From assembly GCA_037176705.1 (NCBI GenBank), contig CM073887.1, positions 27,221,501-27,285,500 of the forward strand: a stretch of 64,000 bases of DNA, read 5' to 3'. Source of the stretch: Molossus alvarezi. Its lineage: Eukaryota; Chordata; Mammalia; Chiroptera; Molossidae. Of this stretch, positions 36,548 through 46,977 are shown one piece after another. Both the position numbers and the translations under genes were made by a program. The notes under the pieces were generated by a model. The model did no database searches. It was given only the letters and a program-made list of their open reading frames with translations, and was not told the DNA's origin. Numbering within the stretch: the stretch's first letter is position 1; the number at the start of each line of letters is the position of its first letter.

Positions 36548-37960
36548 TCATCCTTCGTAATCTCTTACAGCACAGATTGTAAGAGGTTTAGGATCATAGC
36601 CGATATAGAAGTAAGGCTTTAGCACTTCGGAAAATTTCTCCATGAATGAATGGATGTGAGACCTGTCATTCAAACTGTAAAACGAAACCTGACCCAACTC
36701 ATAGTCCAGATAGATACCAATCCCTCTGGGCTTTTCCTTGAGCTCAAGGACGACAGGAGCAGACCCTTCTGCGACATAATCACCATCCCGCAGCTGAATC
36801 GTCCAGCATCTGTTCTGCCTTGGTGGGGGCTGCTTTCTCTCCTTGGGGAGGGAGGCTTCACAAACCCCCACGGCCCACTCAGGCTTGTCATCCACCTGGA
36901 CCTCCCAGTAATGTCGGCCACAGTCAAACCCTTCAGAGCCCAGGACAACTGGGTCAACTGCAAAGCCCTTTGGATTTCGAGGAACTCTTTGCTTTTTCGT
37001 CACAAATGTCACAGACTTTTTATCCTCAGACACAAGCAGATAAGGATGTGCTGTCTCGGGATCCAGAGTAACTTCTTCTCTAAACTTCTGTATAATTTTC
37101 TGCCGAGCCGAATACTGTGGAGGAAGGCTGCACCCTTCTCTCTTTAAGCGGACCCAGTAGACAGCCGGGGGTCTCAGGCTTTCACAACTGTGGAGGACAC
37201 TCTTGACATCCATCAGCAATTTCACATCTGACATCACACTCTTCTCCGCCACCTCCTTGAGGAGACCTTTGAGGGTGGAGATGTGGTCTGAAAATGCAGT
37301 GGTGCTCACAGTGAGTTTCTGTTGAATGTCCTTCTCTTCCTCAAATAGCCTTGAGAGAACTTCCTCTCGCTCACGATCGATCGATTGTGTCAGGTGCTGA
37401 AATTCAGAGGCTAACTTCGATCTCCGATTTTCCACCTTCTCTCTCAGTTCTAACAGATTCCTGTCTTGGGTGGCTACTAGTTTCTGAACACCTGCCATCC
37501 GCTTCTTCAGGGGCTCGATGTAACTGCGGAGCCTTTCCCTGTGATGAGCGGCAGCCTCCTCCACGGGCCTCACCTGGTGGCCCTGGTGGGCAGGGGGCTC
37601 AGTGCACAGGGGACACAACACCTCTAGGTCCTCCTCACAGAAGAGGGTCAGGACCTGGTTGTGCTTCTCACACAAGCGCCTGTCTTCCTGCTGCTTCCTC
37701 TTGCTCCTGGTGATCTGGAGGAGCTTGGCAATGTCGACCATCCTTCCCAGCTGGGTGTTGCTCCTCAAGTGCCTGTCCTGACACGGGTGACGGCACACAG
37801 GGCAAGGGAACCTGATGTGTAGATGCGCCCAGGACTGCTGGATGCAGGGGCGGCAGAAGTTGTGCCCGCATTGGATGGTGACAGGGTCTCTCAGGTCATC
37901 CAGACAGATCGGACAGTTGACCTCTGCCCAGAGTCCTTCCAGAGCTGCAGCTGCCGCCAT
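36548..37960 (-). CDS. TRIM75: TRIM75, intact E3 ubiquitin ligase of the TRIM family
   Basis: Single-exon CDS of 470 codons, close to the 468 of human TRIM75 as I remember it. The start is the ATG at 37960 (MAAAAALEGL), matching the family's alanine-rich start; the open frame continues upstream only to a GTG. RING ligands C16, C19, C31, H33, C36, C39, C53, C56 are present. The B-box (CEKHNQVLTLFC to HQGH) has all ligands. A coiled coil covers about 130-260 and PRY-SPRY the C-terminal 170 residues (LDPETAHPYL, GRHYWEVQVD, GIYLDYELGQVSFY). Known role of the class: RING-dependent ubiquitin transfer, target choice by SPRY; the TRIM75 substrate is not evident. It is transcribed opposite to its TRIM60-like neighbours, and its GC-richer CDS is as intact as theirs. 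Confidence 0.93.
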   Translation of the reverse strand: MAAAAALEGLWAEVNCPICLDDLRDPVTIQCGHNFCRPCIQQSWAHLHIRFPCPVCRHPCQDRHLRSNTQLGRMVDIAKLLQITRSKRKQQEDRRLCEKHNQVLTLFCEEDLEVLCPLCTEPPAHQGHQVRPVEEAAAHHRERLRSYIEPLKKRMAGVQKLVATQDRNLLELREKVENRRSKLASEFQHLTQSIDREREEVLSRLFEEEKDIQQKLTVSTTAFSDHISTLKGLLKEVAEKSVMSDVKLLMDVKSVLHSCESLRPPAVYWVRLKREGCSLPPQYSARQKIIQKFREEVTLDPETAHPYLLVSEDKKSVTFVTKKQRVPRNPKGFAVDPVVLGSEGFDCGRHYWEVQVDDKPEWAVGVCEASLPKERKQPPPRQNRCWTIQLRDGDYVAEGSAPVVLELKEKPRGIGIYLDYELGQVSFYSLNDRSHIHSFMEKFSEVLKPYFYIGYDPKPLTICAVRDYEG

Positions 37961-38640
37961 TGGTCCCTGAATGAAGGACTGCACGGAGGTGGGCTTTCTT
38001 CAGGAAGCTGGGCTCTGTGAGATGTCCCCACTGAGATGCAGGGTCACCCTCTGATCTCACTGACCTTCCTGTCCTGAGTGATGCATTCCTGTGAGACCGT
38101 GGCCGCAGGTGTCAGAACCGCTCCAGTCACCGCCTTCAGCCGATCAGAGTAGTTGAATCCAAGCTCAGAAATAGTCTTGGTCAGAAAGCAGACATGGTTC
38201 TGAAACACGTACTCATTTCTGAGGATGAGAAAATATTGTTGCATGTAAAAAAAACTACCATTTGTCTTGTGGTCCCGCCCACGGCCACATCTAAGCTGCC
38301 ACAGATTCGTCTCCACCATTAGAACCCACTAAACCCAAGTCATCTACAAGGATGCTGTATGAGACTGTGGCAAGTGTACGGATTTGAAACTAGATCACCA
38401 GTACCTGGGTCAGCTTCCAGGCTTAGTGACCTACCATCTGGGAAACCTGGGGAAAGTCACGTAACATTATCTTTAAGAGAATCTGGTAAACAAGAATAAA
38501 ATTCCCAAATCCAATCATGAGCAACGGATTTGGCATCTACAGGCTATTTTCTGATATCAATGAATCATAATACATCAAAGCTTACTTGTTTTCCTTTAAG
38601 CATCTCAACTGCAGGTTACATCCCATGTATAAAAAAGTAG
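37961..38640 (-). other. TRIM75 5' leader and upstream region
   Basis: This should hold the 5' UTR of the coding exon and its splice acceptor on the minus strand. I could not fix the acceptor with confidence. A 91-codon minus frame (38044-38319) shows no known domain and is not called. Confidence 0.4.
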
Positions 38641-38645
38641 AGGGG

Positions 38646-41068
38646 GACTTCCCGTCAAGATGGCAGCGTAGGTAATTGGGTCCTCACAGAACCACAAAGT
38701 TACAACTAAACTACAGAACAACCATCATTCAAAACCACCTGACAGCCCCGGCCAGTTTGGCTCAGCGGTTAGAGCATTGGCCTGCGGTCTGGAGAGACCC
38801 GGGTTCGGTACCTGCTAACGGCATGTACCTCGGTTGCAGTTTGTCCCTGGCCCTGGTTGGTCGTGCAGGTGGCAGCCACTCAATGTGTCCCTTTCACGTC
38901 AATGTTTCTCTCTCTCTCTTCCTCTCTCTCTCTCTCTCTCTCTCTCTTCCTCTCCCTTCCTCCCACTCTATCTGTACAAAAAAATGGAAAAATGTCCTCG
39001 GGTGAGGATTAAAAAGAAAAACAAAAAACCACCTGACATGGAGCCTAATGGAAGTCCTACAACTATGGAATTAAAGAAGCAGCCACATTGGAGACTGGTA
39101 GGAGGGGAGGAGGCAGATGGGCTGGTCCCACACCCACAAGAGGCGAATGAAAATCAGGAGGACACCTTGGCTGGGAAGGTCCTCCCTGAGGACTGAGAGG
39201 GCCCCTTCCCACACCAGGCAAACAGGGTTCCAGTGCCAGAAGGAGAAGTTCCCATAACTTCTGGCTGGAAAACCAGTGGGAACTGAGGCTGAGGCTGCTG
39301 GAACCCTAGGCAGCTCCTCTTAAAGGACCGGCACACGGACTTACTCAGACTCACTCCCTCTCAGCTTGGAGGGGAGGCAGCTCAAAGGACACCAGAGACA
39401 CAGAGGGAAGAACTGAGCTGTTTGGCATTGGAGTGAGGGCTAGAGAGGGGCTTTCTCCGGGACAGATGTGCTGTCAGGGGCCTTTGTTCCTTTGGTGAGC
39501 CCTTCCCTGGGGCGGCAGACAGCCGCCATATCTGGGGCTCCAGCAACCAGGCTCACACTGGTAGCTCCACCCTGGTGGCTCCCTGAGGCCCTGCCCCACA
39601 CAACTTTCAGGCCCACCCAAGCTGTTGCCTGTTGCTTTACCATAGGATTGGTCTGTCTTCTATCCTGCTTCAGGTTTTCCTAAATTCTTTCAAAGGAGCA
39701 GCATCTGGTTTCAGCTAGCCCCATACCTCTCGTTAAGTAATACACAGAAACAAACACAGGGAGGAAGCCAAAATGAGGAGACAAAGAAACAGGTCCCAAA
39801 TTAAAGATCAGAACAAAACCCCAGGAAAAGAACTAAGTGAAATGGAGATAAGCAACCTAACAGATGCTGAGTTCAAAATACTGCCTATAAGGATGCTCAA
39901 TGAACTTAGTGAGAACCTCAGTGAACTTAGTGAGGTCCTCAAGAGCATAAAAAAGGACCAGTCAGAAATGATGGATCCACAGTAATAAATGAAGGAGGCA
40001 CTAACTGAAATCAAGAATAATTTACACAGATTCAATAGCAGAGTAAGTAAAGCCAAGAAGCAAACCATTGATTTTGAATATAAGGAAGCAAAATACACCC
40101 GTTCAGAACAGCAAAAAGAAAAAAAGAATCCCAAAAAATGAGGATAGTGGAAGAAGCCTCTGGGACAACTTCAAGTGTGCCAACATTCGCATCTTGGGGG
40201 TGCCAGAAGGAGAAGAGAGAGAACAAGAAATCGAAAACCTATTTGAAACAATAATGGCAGAAAAACTCCCAACCTGGTGAGGAAACAGAGATACAAGTCC
40301 AGGAAGCACAGAGAGTCCCAAACAAGATAGACCCCAAGAGGCCCACACCAAGACACCTCATCATTAAAATGCAAAAGGTTCAAGACAAAGAGAGAATCTT
40401 AAAAGCAGCAAGAGAAAGCAGTTAGTTACCTGCAAGGGAGCTCCTATAAGACTATCAGCTGATTTCTCAAAAGAAACTTTGCAGGCCAGAAGGGAGTGGC
40501 AAGAAATATTCAGAGTGATGAGAAGCAAGAACCTACAACCAAGATTACTCTATCCTGCAAAGCTGTCATTTAGGATCGATGGCCATATAGAGTTTCCCAG
40601 ACAAGAAAAAGTTAAAGGAGTTCGTCACCACCAAACCGTTATTATATGAAATGATGAAGGGTCTTTTTGAAGTAAAAGATAAAGAATATGAGCAAATAAA
40701 ATTGCAGTGAATACATATATACCGACAATGGAATCTACTAACAAAATGAACAGGCAGAACAGAAACACTCTCATAGATACAGAGAACATTTTGTTGGTTT
40801 TCAGATAGAAGGGGGGTTGGAGGAATGGGTGAAAAAGGTGAAGGGATTAAGAAGAACAAATTGGTTGCTAGACTGACAAACCTCAAAGGGAAGGGGTGTT
40901 TGGGGGCCGGGAAGAAATAAACCAAAGAACTTATATGCATATATGCATAACCAATGGACACAGACAACAGTGTGGGAAAAGGCAGGAGGGGGCGGGAGTG
41001 GGGAGGAGGGCGTCAATGGGGAAAATGAGGTTCATCTGTAATACATTCAACAATAAAGATAAGTTTAA
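38646..41068 (+). mobile_element. HAL1-like (half-L1) element 1: L1 ORF1 without ORF2
   Basis: It starts 'cttcccgtcaagatggcagc' and ends 'caataaagataagtttaaaa', flanked by 15-bp repeats (38631-38645 and 41069-41083). The interior carries a broken ORF1: coiled-coil-like part 39773-39982, then 'LWDNFKCANIRILGVPEGEE' at about 40160-40220, then the KLCRPEGSGKKY-like end. The 3' UTR follows directly with no ORF2 or reverse transcriptase. It holds a VES SINE at 38744-39012 and lies between the TRIM75 coding exon and its likely promoter. It would need enzymes supplied in trans to move. Confidence 0.8.
38744..39012 (+). repeat. VES SINE inside HAL1-like element 1
   Basis: Head 'gccccggccagtttggctca' and end 'cctcgggtgaggat'. 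The host sequence 'aaaaccacctgaca' repeats on both sides. Confidence 0.85.
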
Positions 41069-41084
41069 AAAAAAGTAGAGGGGC

Positions 41085-41300
41085 ACTGGCTGGTTTGACT
41101 CAGCAGTTAGAGCGCCCAGGAACCAGAGTCACAGGTTCGATTCCAGCCAAGGGCATGTACCTTGGTTGCAGTTTGTCCCCGGCCCTGGTCAGAGTAGGGT
41201 GGGAGGCAACAGGTCGATGGGTCCCTCTAAGGTAGATGTTTCTCTCCCTCTCTATCTGAAGATATATAGAAAAATACCCTAGGGTGAGGATTAAAAAAAA
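41085..41300 (+). repeat. VES SINE, sense
   Basis: 'cactggctggtttgactca' head and 'ccctagggtgaggat' end, next to the end of the HAL1-like element. Confidence 0.75.
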
Positions 41301-42010
41301 AAGTAGATAGGATTCTGAGTAATTTGGATTACTTGTGTAAAGACCAAATCCTGCCCCAGTTTCTGGGTATCCTATTAAAACTGAGTTGTGTTGGGTAACC
41401 TACTTAAACACTCAAAGAGTGACTGTAAGCAAGCAGATGGCTAGATTAAGGAAGATCAAATCCATTCATGATTTAAATACTAGGCATAGAGGGTCTCCAA
41501 GCTCTGATCTCTCCATTCTTGGCCTATAAACAAATCCGCCCCGAGACATCCTTCAGACCAGAACCTCTGGGCATCTTGTCACACACAGATCTTAGTCACC
41601 CCACTACGTCACTTTGGGATCATGGTTTCGCTATTTAGCAAGCATTTGGATGACTTCAGACAAGACTCACTAAGGGACCCGTACCATAATAAAAGCCTGT
41701 GTCGTAATAACCTGATTTAAGTTAGGATTCCTATGGGAAGTGAGGTGAAGTCCTTGCAAGCACATGGGCTCAGGAAGCCAAGGCTCCTGCCTCCTGCACC
41801 CACACCATCCCTCTCAGCTGACCTAAAACCAAGTGCTGTGGGTGCATCTATGAGGGGTCTCTGAGGACACCTGCCATCACTTTCTCACACACAGAATCTA
41901 TTTTCGACCTCTCAAGGGTCAGATCTGAGGCAATATTTATATTTTTAGAGAGCATTTTGGTGGCTTAGGATGAGGCTCAGGGAGGACCCATGAAACCATA
42001 ATAAACCTCA
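41301..42010. other. No gene recognised
   Basis: Between repeats, in the interval inferred to be TRIM75 intron; no coding signal. Confidence 0.4.
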
Positions 42011-42014
42011 TACT

Positions 42015-42258
42015 CTCTTTTTTTTTTTTCTTCACCCAAGGACATTTTTGCATTTATCTTCAGACTGAGCAGGAGGGAGAGAGAAGGAAGAGAGAGAAAC
42101 AGCGATGTGCGAGACACATTGACTGGTTGTCACCCACATGACCCCAACTTGGGCAGCGGACAAACTGCAACCAAGGTATGTGCCCTTAGCGGGAACCAAA
42201 CCCAGAACTCTCTGGTCCACAAGCTGATTCTCTAACCACTGAACCAAACCGGCCAGTG
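42015..42258 (-). repeat. VES SINE, antisense
   Basis: 'cttcacccaaggacattttt' to 'gaaccaaaccggccagtgc'. Confidence 0.8.
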
Positions 42259-42284
42259 CACAAACCTCATACTTTTTAAAGTTA

Positions 42285-42545
42285 AACCTGGCCCCGGATG
42301 GGTAGCTGACTGGGTTAGAGCGTCTTGATAACCAGAGTTGTGAATTTGATCCACAGTCAGGGCAATTGCAAGAATCAATCAGCCTGGCTGGTTTGGCTCA
42401 GTGGTTCAATTTCGTTCAAGGGCACATACTTGGTTTGCGGTTCACGACAGCCCTGGTGTAGCTTGTGCAGGAAGCAACCAGTTGATGTCTCTCTCACATC
42501 GATGTTTCTCTTTCTCTCTCCATCCCATTCTATCTGAACCAAAAA
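42285..42545 (+). repeat. Sense VES-type pieces
   Basis: A diverged head at about 42290-42375 is followed by an internally shortened copy at 42380-42545 ('gcctggctggtttggctcag'). Confidence 0.65.
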
Positions 42546-42984
42546 ATATATACATATATTTTTAAAAAAAGAATCAATCAATGAATGCATAAATTAGTGT
42601 AATAAGTTGATGTTTCTTTGTGTCCTTCCTCTCTACCTCTAAAATCAATTAAATACATACATAGATACATACATACATAAATAAACTGTAAGTAACTCCA
42701 ACCCCACAAGGAATATAGTCAATAATATTGCAATCATGAATAAGGTACTGAGGGTACTCTACTTAAGGGAGATTACTTTATAAGGTATATAAATATAGAC
42801 TACTCTGTACATCTGAAACTAATATAATATTGAATGTCAACTGCAATTGAAAAATATAAATAAATAAAATAAACCAACCTTGTGTTTGGATTCCCTTTCG
42901 AGGTCTGATGTCTCCTCAGCTGGGTACGGAGCAAATGAAACCAAATGGTCCCATCTCTGGACTCCTGCAAGCTCAGGTCTTGGG

Positions 42985-43180
42985 TGGGTCTAAGTCTGGT
43001 CTCCCAGAGAGGTCCTTGAAGCCAGTCTGCTAACCGATGGTGTGGTCTGCCATGGGACCTTGGCGTATATTTATATACACCAGTAGGAGAGTGGGCTAGG
43101 ATCTGGGCCACACCTCCAGAGACAGCTGGCTCCTCCCCTGCAGAGGGATGATTGCAACAGAGATGCTGATTGGTGTGGAG
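42985..43180 (-). promoter_or_regulatory. Candidate TRIM75 promoter with TATA and CCAAT boxes
   Basis: On the minus strand: 'CCAATCAGC' at about 43170, then 'tgtatataaatatacgcc' (+ coordinates about 43064-43080), then about 100 bases resembling exon 1 of the TRIM60-like units (GACTGGCTTC and GGAGACC phrases in the same order). It lies about 5 kb upstream of the TRIM75 CDS. Identity as the TRIM75 promoter is inferred from position, strand and that similarity. The exact donor is unclear. Confidence 0.5.
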
Positions 43181-43189
43181 AGGATCTGT

Positions 43190-43480
43190 GATTCAACCAG
43201 CCCAGTTTAAATTCATAGGCATAATCTCATTTGTAGGTTTTAAGTCCTCACTTAATCCTCTCAAAGCCATTTAATCCCATCTTTCCTGCTGAAGAAACAA
43301 GTATGAGAGGATAAGTGAGGCCCGCTCCCTCTCTCACCCAGGAATGTGTAACTCTGGGACCTAAGTCTTTAGGGTGCAATCTCAGCACTGTGCAGTATGA
43401 AGAAAGGCCTTGGTCCTTCAGTTTCAGGGGTCTGCCTTCAGTCCATCCCTTGCTCCCTGCATCCTGAGTCTATCCCTTGT
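43190..43480. repeat. MIR-like ancient SINE stretch
   Basis: 'gtcctcacttaatcctctca' to 'gggacctaagtc' follows the layout of mammalian MIR elements. Low identity. Confidence 0.45.
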
Positions 43481-43628
43481 TTCCTGCATCCTCACAACCA
43501 CTACCCCTGACAGCAGAATTCCCCCACCTCAGATGGGGATGTTTATGCCGATGGACTCTGGACCTGCCTGGCACACAGGAAGAGAAACTGAGTCCCAGCC
43601 AAGGAGACAGTTATGCAGCTGCTGATGG

Positions 43629-44330
43629 TGTTGTAGACCAACATGACAGACCAGACTCAGACTCTGAACTGGGTTCAAATTAAGAGAGCTTTATTAGCCG
43701 TGCAGCGACTGTCCTATCCTACGCAGAGGAGACAGCAGCCCCCAGCTCAGGGGGTGGGTTGCTTGTATAGTTCTCTTAGCCCCTGTTAAGGAATTTGGAT
43801 TAAGTGTTTGCGAGCAAGCAAGCATGTACAGAAGCAGATATTTGCAGTTAGCTGTTATGCCTGAGGGAACAATCAGTTTTGGTGTACACAAAGCAATGGT
43901 TAGCCCTGGCCGGTTTGACTCAGCGGTTAGAGCATTGGCCTGTGGTCTGGAGAGACCCGGGTTCGGTTCCCGCTAAGGGCATGTACCTCGGTTGCAGTTT
44001 GTGCCCGGCCCTGGTTGGTTGTGCGGGTGGCAGCCACTTGATGTGTCTCTTTCACGTCGATGTTTCTCTCTCTCTCTCTCTCTCCCTTCCACTCTATCTG
44101 TACAAAAAAATGAAAAAATGTCCTCGGGTGAGGATAAAGAAACAAACAAACAAAAAAACAAAGCAATGGTTATCTATACAATGCAGTGGTTATCTATTAG
44201 CAGCTACTTCTTTGCCATTCCCTTAAAATCCAGAGAGTAAGATCATTCCCTTAAAATCCAGGGGATAAGGTCATACAATGATTCAGGTTACTTTGTTTCC
44301 ATTCAGTTTTTCATGAACAGCCTTGTCCTA
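43629..44330 (-). mobile_element. Probable endogenous retrovirus LTR, antisense, split by a VES SINE
   Basis: The left end 'tgttgtagaccaacatga', followed by a 'tttatt' signal (AATAAA on the minus strand) at about 43691, resembles the clear solo LTR at 50692, including 'gcaagcatgtacagaagcag'. The right end is not resolved. A VES SINE (43902-44145) sits inside, flanked by 'acaaagcaatggtta'. Confidence 0.5.
43902..44145 (+). repeat. Full-length VES SINE with target duplication
   Basis: Head 'gccctggccggtttgactca', end 'cctcgggtgaggat', and the flanking repeat 'caaagcaatggtta'. Confidence 0.85.
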
Positions 44331-44369
44331 GACCTGTGATTTGAAAAGAGTTCCCCTTTTTTTCCAGAA

Positions 44370-44500
44370 AACTTTTTTTTTTTAATTGATTTTAGAGAGA
44401 GAGGAAGGGAGAGAGAAACATCAGTGAGAGGTTTGGCCTTCTCCTGCATGCCCCCAGCGGGGATTTGGCTCAGTCACTGAGCCCCTCTGGCAGGGCCTCA
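44370..44500 (-). repeat. Truncated antisense VES-type SINE
   Basis: 'ttaattgattttagagagag' to 'gagcccctctggcagggc', internally shortened. Confidence 0.6.
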
Positions 44501-45144
44501 GCATTTTCATCAGCACCTCTGCAGTAACCCCCACGTGGCCTCTCAATGTCCTCGTCCCACCACACCCTTAGGGAAAATGCCCACAGAACACACTAAGGAG
44601 GTGACTTCTCGGGTTTGGGATAAGAACCCTATGAGCTTTGTTTGATTCCTCTCCTGCAACCCATCCTTGCTACACACAGGGATCTGCCTGAGGCATCTGA
44701 TTTCCTCAATGAAGAGACACTGTGGGTTTTTTTCTTTTCTTTTTAAACTAATCTTTATTGTTGAATGATTTACAGATGTCCCACCTTCTTTTGCCCCCCT
44801 TGACCTCTCCTCCCCACTCCCACCCCCCTCTTGTATTCCCCACGTTATTGACTGTGTCTATTGGTTATGCGTGTAAGTTCTTTGGTTTCTGTCTTCCCAC
44901 TCCACCTCTCCCCTTCCCTTTGAGGTTTCACAGTCTTATAACCAATTTGTCCTTCTTAATCCCTTAATCTTTTAGACCCATCCTCCCAATGATTCTCCCA
45001 TTTGGCAACCAGTAAAAATTTTCTTGTATCTATGAGTCTGTTTCCCTTCTGCTTGCTCATTTTGTTTGTAGACTCAATTGTTGATAGATATGTATTTATT
45101 GCCATTTTATCATTCATATTTTTGGGGTTTTTTTGGGGGGGGAT

Positions 45145-45229
45145 GGTACGTGCCCCTAGCGGGAACGGAACCCGGGACTCTGTGGTCCGCAGGCCGACAC
45201 TCTAACTGCCGAGCCAAACCGGCCAGGGC
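45145..45229 (-). repeat. Head-only VES-like SINE, antisense
   Basis: Begins 'ggtacgtgcccctagcggg' and ends 'gccaaaccggccagggc', about 85 bases. A repeat like 'ttcatatttt' flanks it, and the paralogous element at about 60880 has none. Confidence 0.75.
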
Positions 45230-45913
45230 TATTGTTCATACTTTTGTAACTTCTTTTTCAAGAAGATCCTTCAACATGTCATATAATATTGGTTTGGTGG
45301 TAATGAACTCCTTTAACTTTTTCTTGTCTGGAAAACTCTTGGCCATTAATTCCAAAAGATAGCTTTGCAGGATAGAGTAATGTTGGTTGTAGGTCATTGT
45401 TTTTCATCACTTTGAATATCTCTGGCCACTCCTTTCTGGCCTGCAAAGTTTCTTTTGAGAATTTGGCTGACAGTCTTATGGGAGCTCCTTTGTAGGTAAC
45501 AAACTGCTTTTCTCTTGCTACTTCAAGATTCTTTCTTTGTCTTGAACCTTTTGTATTTTGATGATCATTTGTCTTGGTGTGAGCCTCTTGAGGTTCATGT
45601 TGTTTGGGACTCTCTGTGCTTCCTGGACTTGTATGTCTGTTTCTTTCACCTAGTTAGGGAAGGTTTCTGTCATTATTTTTTCCAGTAAGTTTTCAATTTT
45701 TTTCTTCTCATTGTTTTCCTTCTGGCACCCACAGGATGTGAATGTAGGTATGCTTGACCTTGTTCCAGAGACTCCTTACACTGTCCTCAGTTTTTTAAAT
45801 TCTTTTTTTATTTTTTTGCTTTTCTGATTGGATGGTTTTTGCTTTCTTATATTCCAATTTGATGGTTGGCTTCTTGGATTCTCCTATACTCTACTATTGA
45901 TTCTCTTTAAATT

Positions 45914-45990
45914 CTTCTTCTTCTTCTTCTTCTTCTTCTTCTTCTTCTTCTTCTTCTTCTTCTTCTTCTTCCTCCTCCTCCTCCTCCTCT
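45914..45990. repeat. (TTC)n/(CTC)n microsatellite
   Basis: Roughly 19 TTC units grade into CTC units, next to the tail of an antisense VES-type SINE. Open frames of poly-Phe or poly-Lys here are artefacts. Confidence 0.9.
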
Positions 45991-45994
45991 TTTT

Positions 45995-46185
45995 CTTTAT
46001 TGATTTTAAACAAAGAGGGAGAGAGAGAAACACTGATGAGTGAGAACATCTATTGGCCACCTCCAACATGGACCCCACTGGGGATTGGGCCCACAAGCTG
46101 GGCATGTGCTGTGACCGGGAAGCAAACCGGTGATCTCTTGCTACATGGGTTGATGCTCAACCACTGAGCCACACTGGCTGGGCTG
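45995..46185 (-). repeat. VES-type SINE, antisense
   Basis: 'tttattgattttaaacaaag' to 'gagccacactggctgggc'. Confidence 0.75.
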
Positions 46186-46231
46186 TAAATTATTCTTTAT
46201 TTCAATTAGTGCATCCTTCATTTCTAAATTT

Positions 46232-46977
46232 TTTTTTTTTAATCCTCACCTGAGGATAATTTTCCATTTTTTGTTCAGATAGAGTGGGAGGGAGACAGAA
46301 GAAGAGAAAGAGAGAGAGAAACATTGACGTGAAAGGGATAGATCGAGTGGCTGCCACCTGCACAACAAAACCAGGGCTGGGGACAAACTGCAACTGAATT
46401 ATGCACCCTTAGTGGGAACTGAACCTGGGTCTCTCCGGACCACAGGCCAATGCTCTAACTGCTGAGCCAAACTGGCCATGGCTTTTGATGTTGTAGATGT
46501 TCTCACTAAGTTCCTTGGATTTCTCTTTAATTTCCTTGAAGGTCTCACTAAGTTCCTTGAGCATCCTTATACCCAGTGGTTTGAACTCTGCATTTGATTG
46601 ATTGCTTATCTCCATTTTGTTTAGTTATTTTTCTGGAATTTTGTTCTGTTCTTTCACTTGGGACATAGTTCTTTGTAACTTCTTTTTGGCTGCTTCCCTA
46701 TGTTTCTTTTATTTATTTATTTATTTATTTATTTTTTTTATCCTCACCCGAGGACATTTTTCCATTTTTTGTTCAGATAGAGTGGGAGGGAGAGAGAGGA
46801 AGAGAGAGAGAGAGAAACATTGACGTGAAAGGGACACATCGAGTGGCTGCCACCCGCACGACCAACCAGGGCCGGGGACAAACTGCAACCGAGGTATATG
46901 CCCTTAGCGGGAACCGAACCCGGGTCTCTCCGGACCGCAGGCCGACGCTCTAACCGCTGAGCCAAACCGGCCAGGAC
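46232..46977 (-). repeat. Two antisense VES SINEs inside HAL1-like element 2
   Basis: 46232-46490 ends 'gccaaactggccatgg'; 46735-46977 ends 'gccaaaccggccaggac' and is near consensus. An (ATTT)n tract lies at 46709-46733. Confidence 0.8.

Noticed and set aside
37961..37984. Longer TRIM75 start eight codons upstream
   Set aside because: The upstream codon is GTG, not ATG. The ATG at 37960 fits the family's known start.
38044..38319. 91-codon minus-strand frame upstream of TRIM75
   Set aside because: Possibly 5' UTR of TRIM75. No known protein resemblance, so not called as a CDS.
45828..46105. Poly-Phe and poly-Lys open frames
   Set aside because: They are translations of the (TTC)n microsatellite and the SINE tail.
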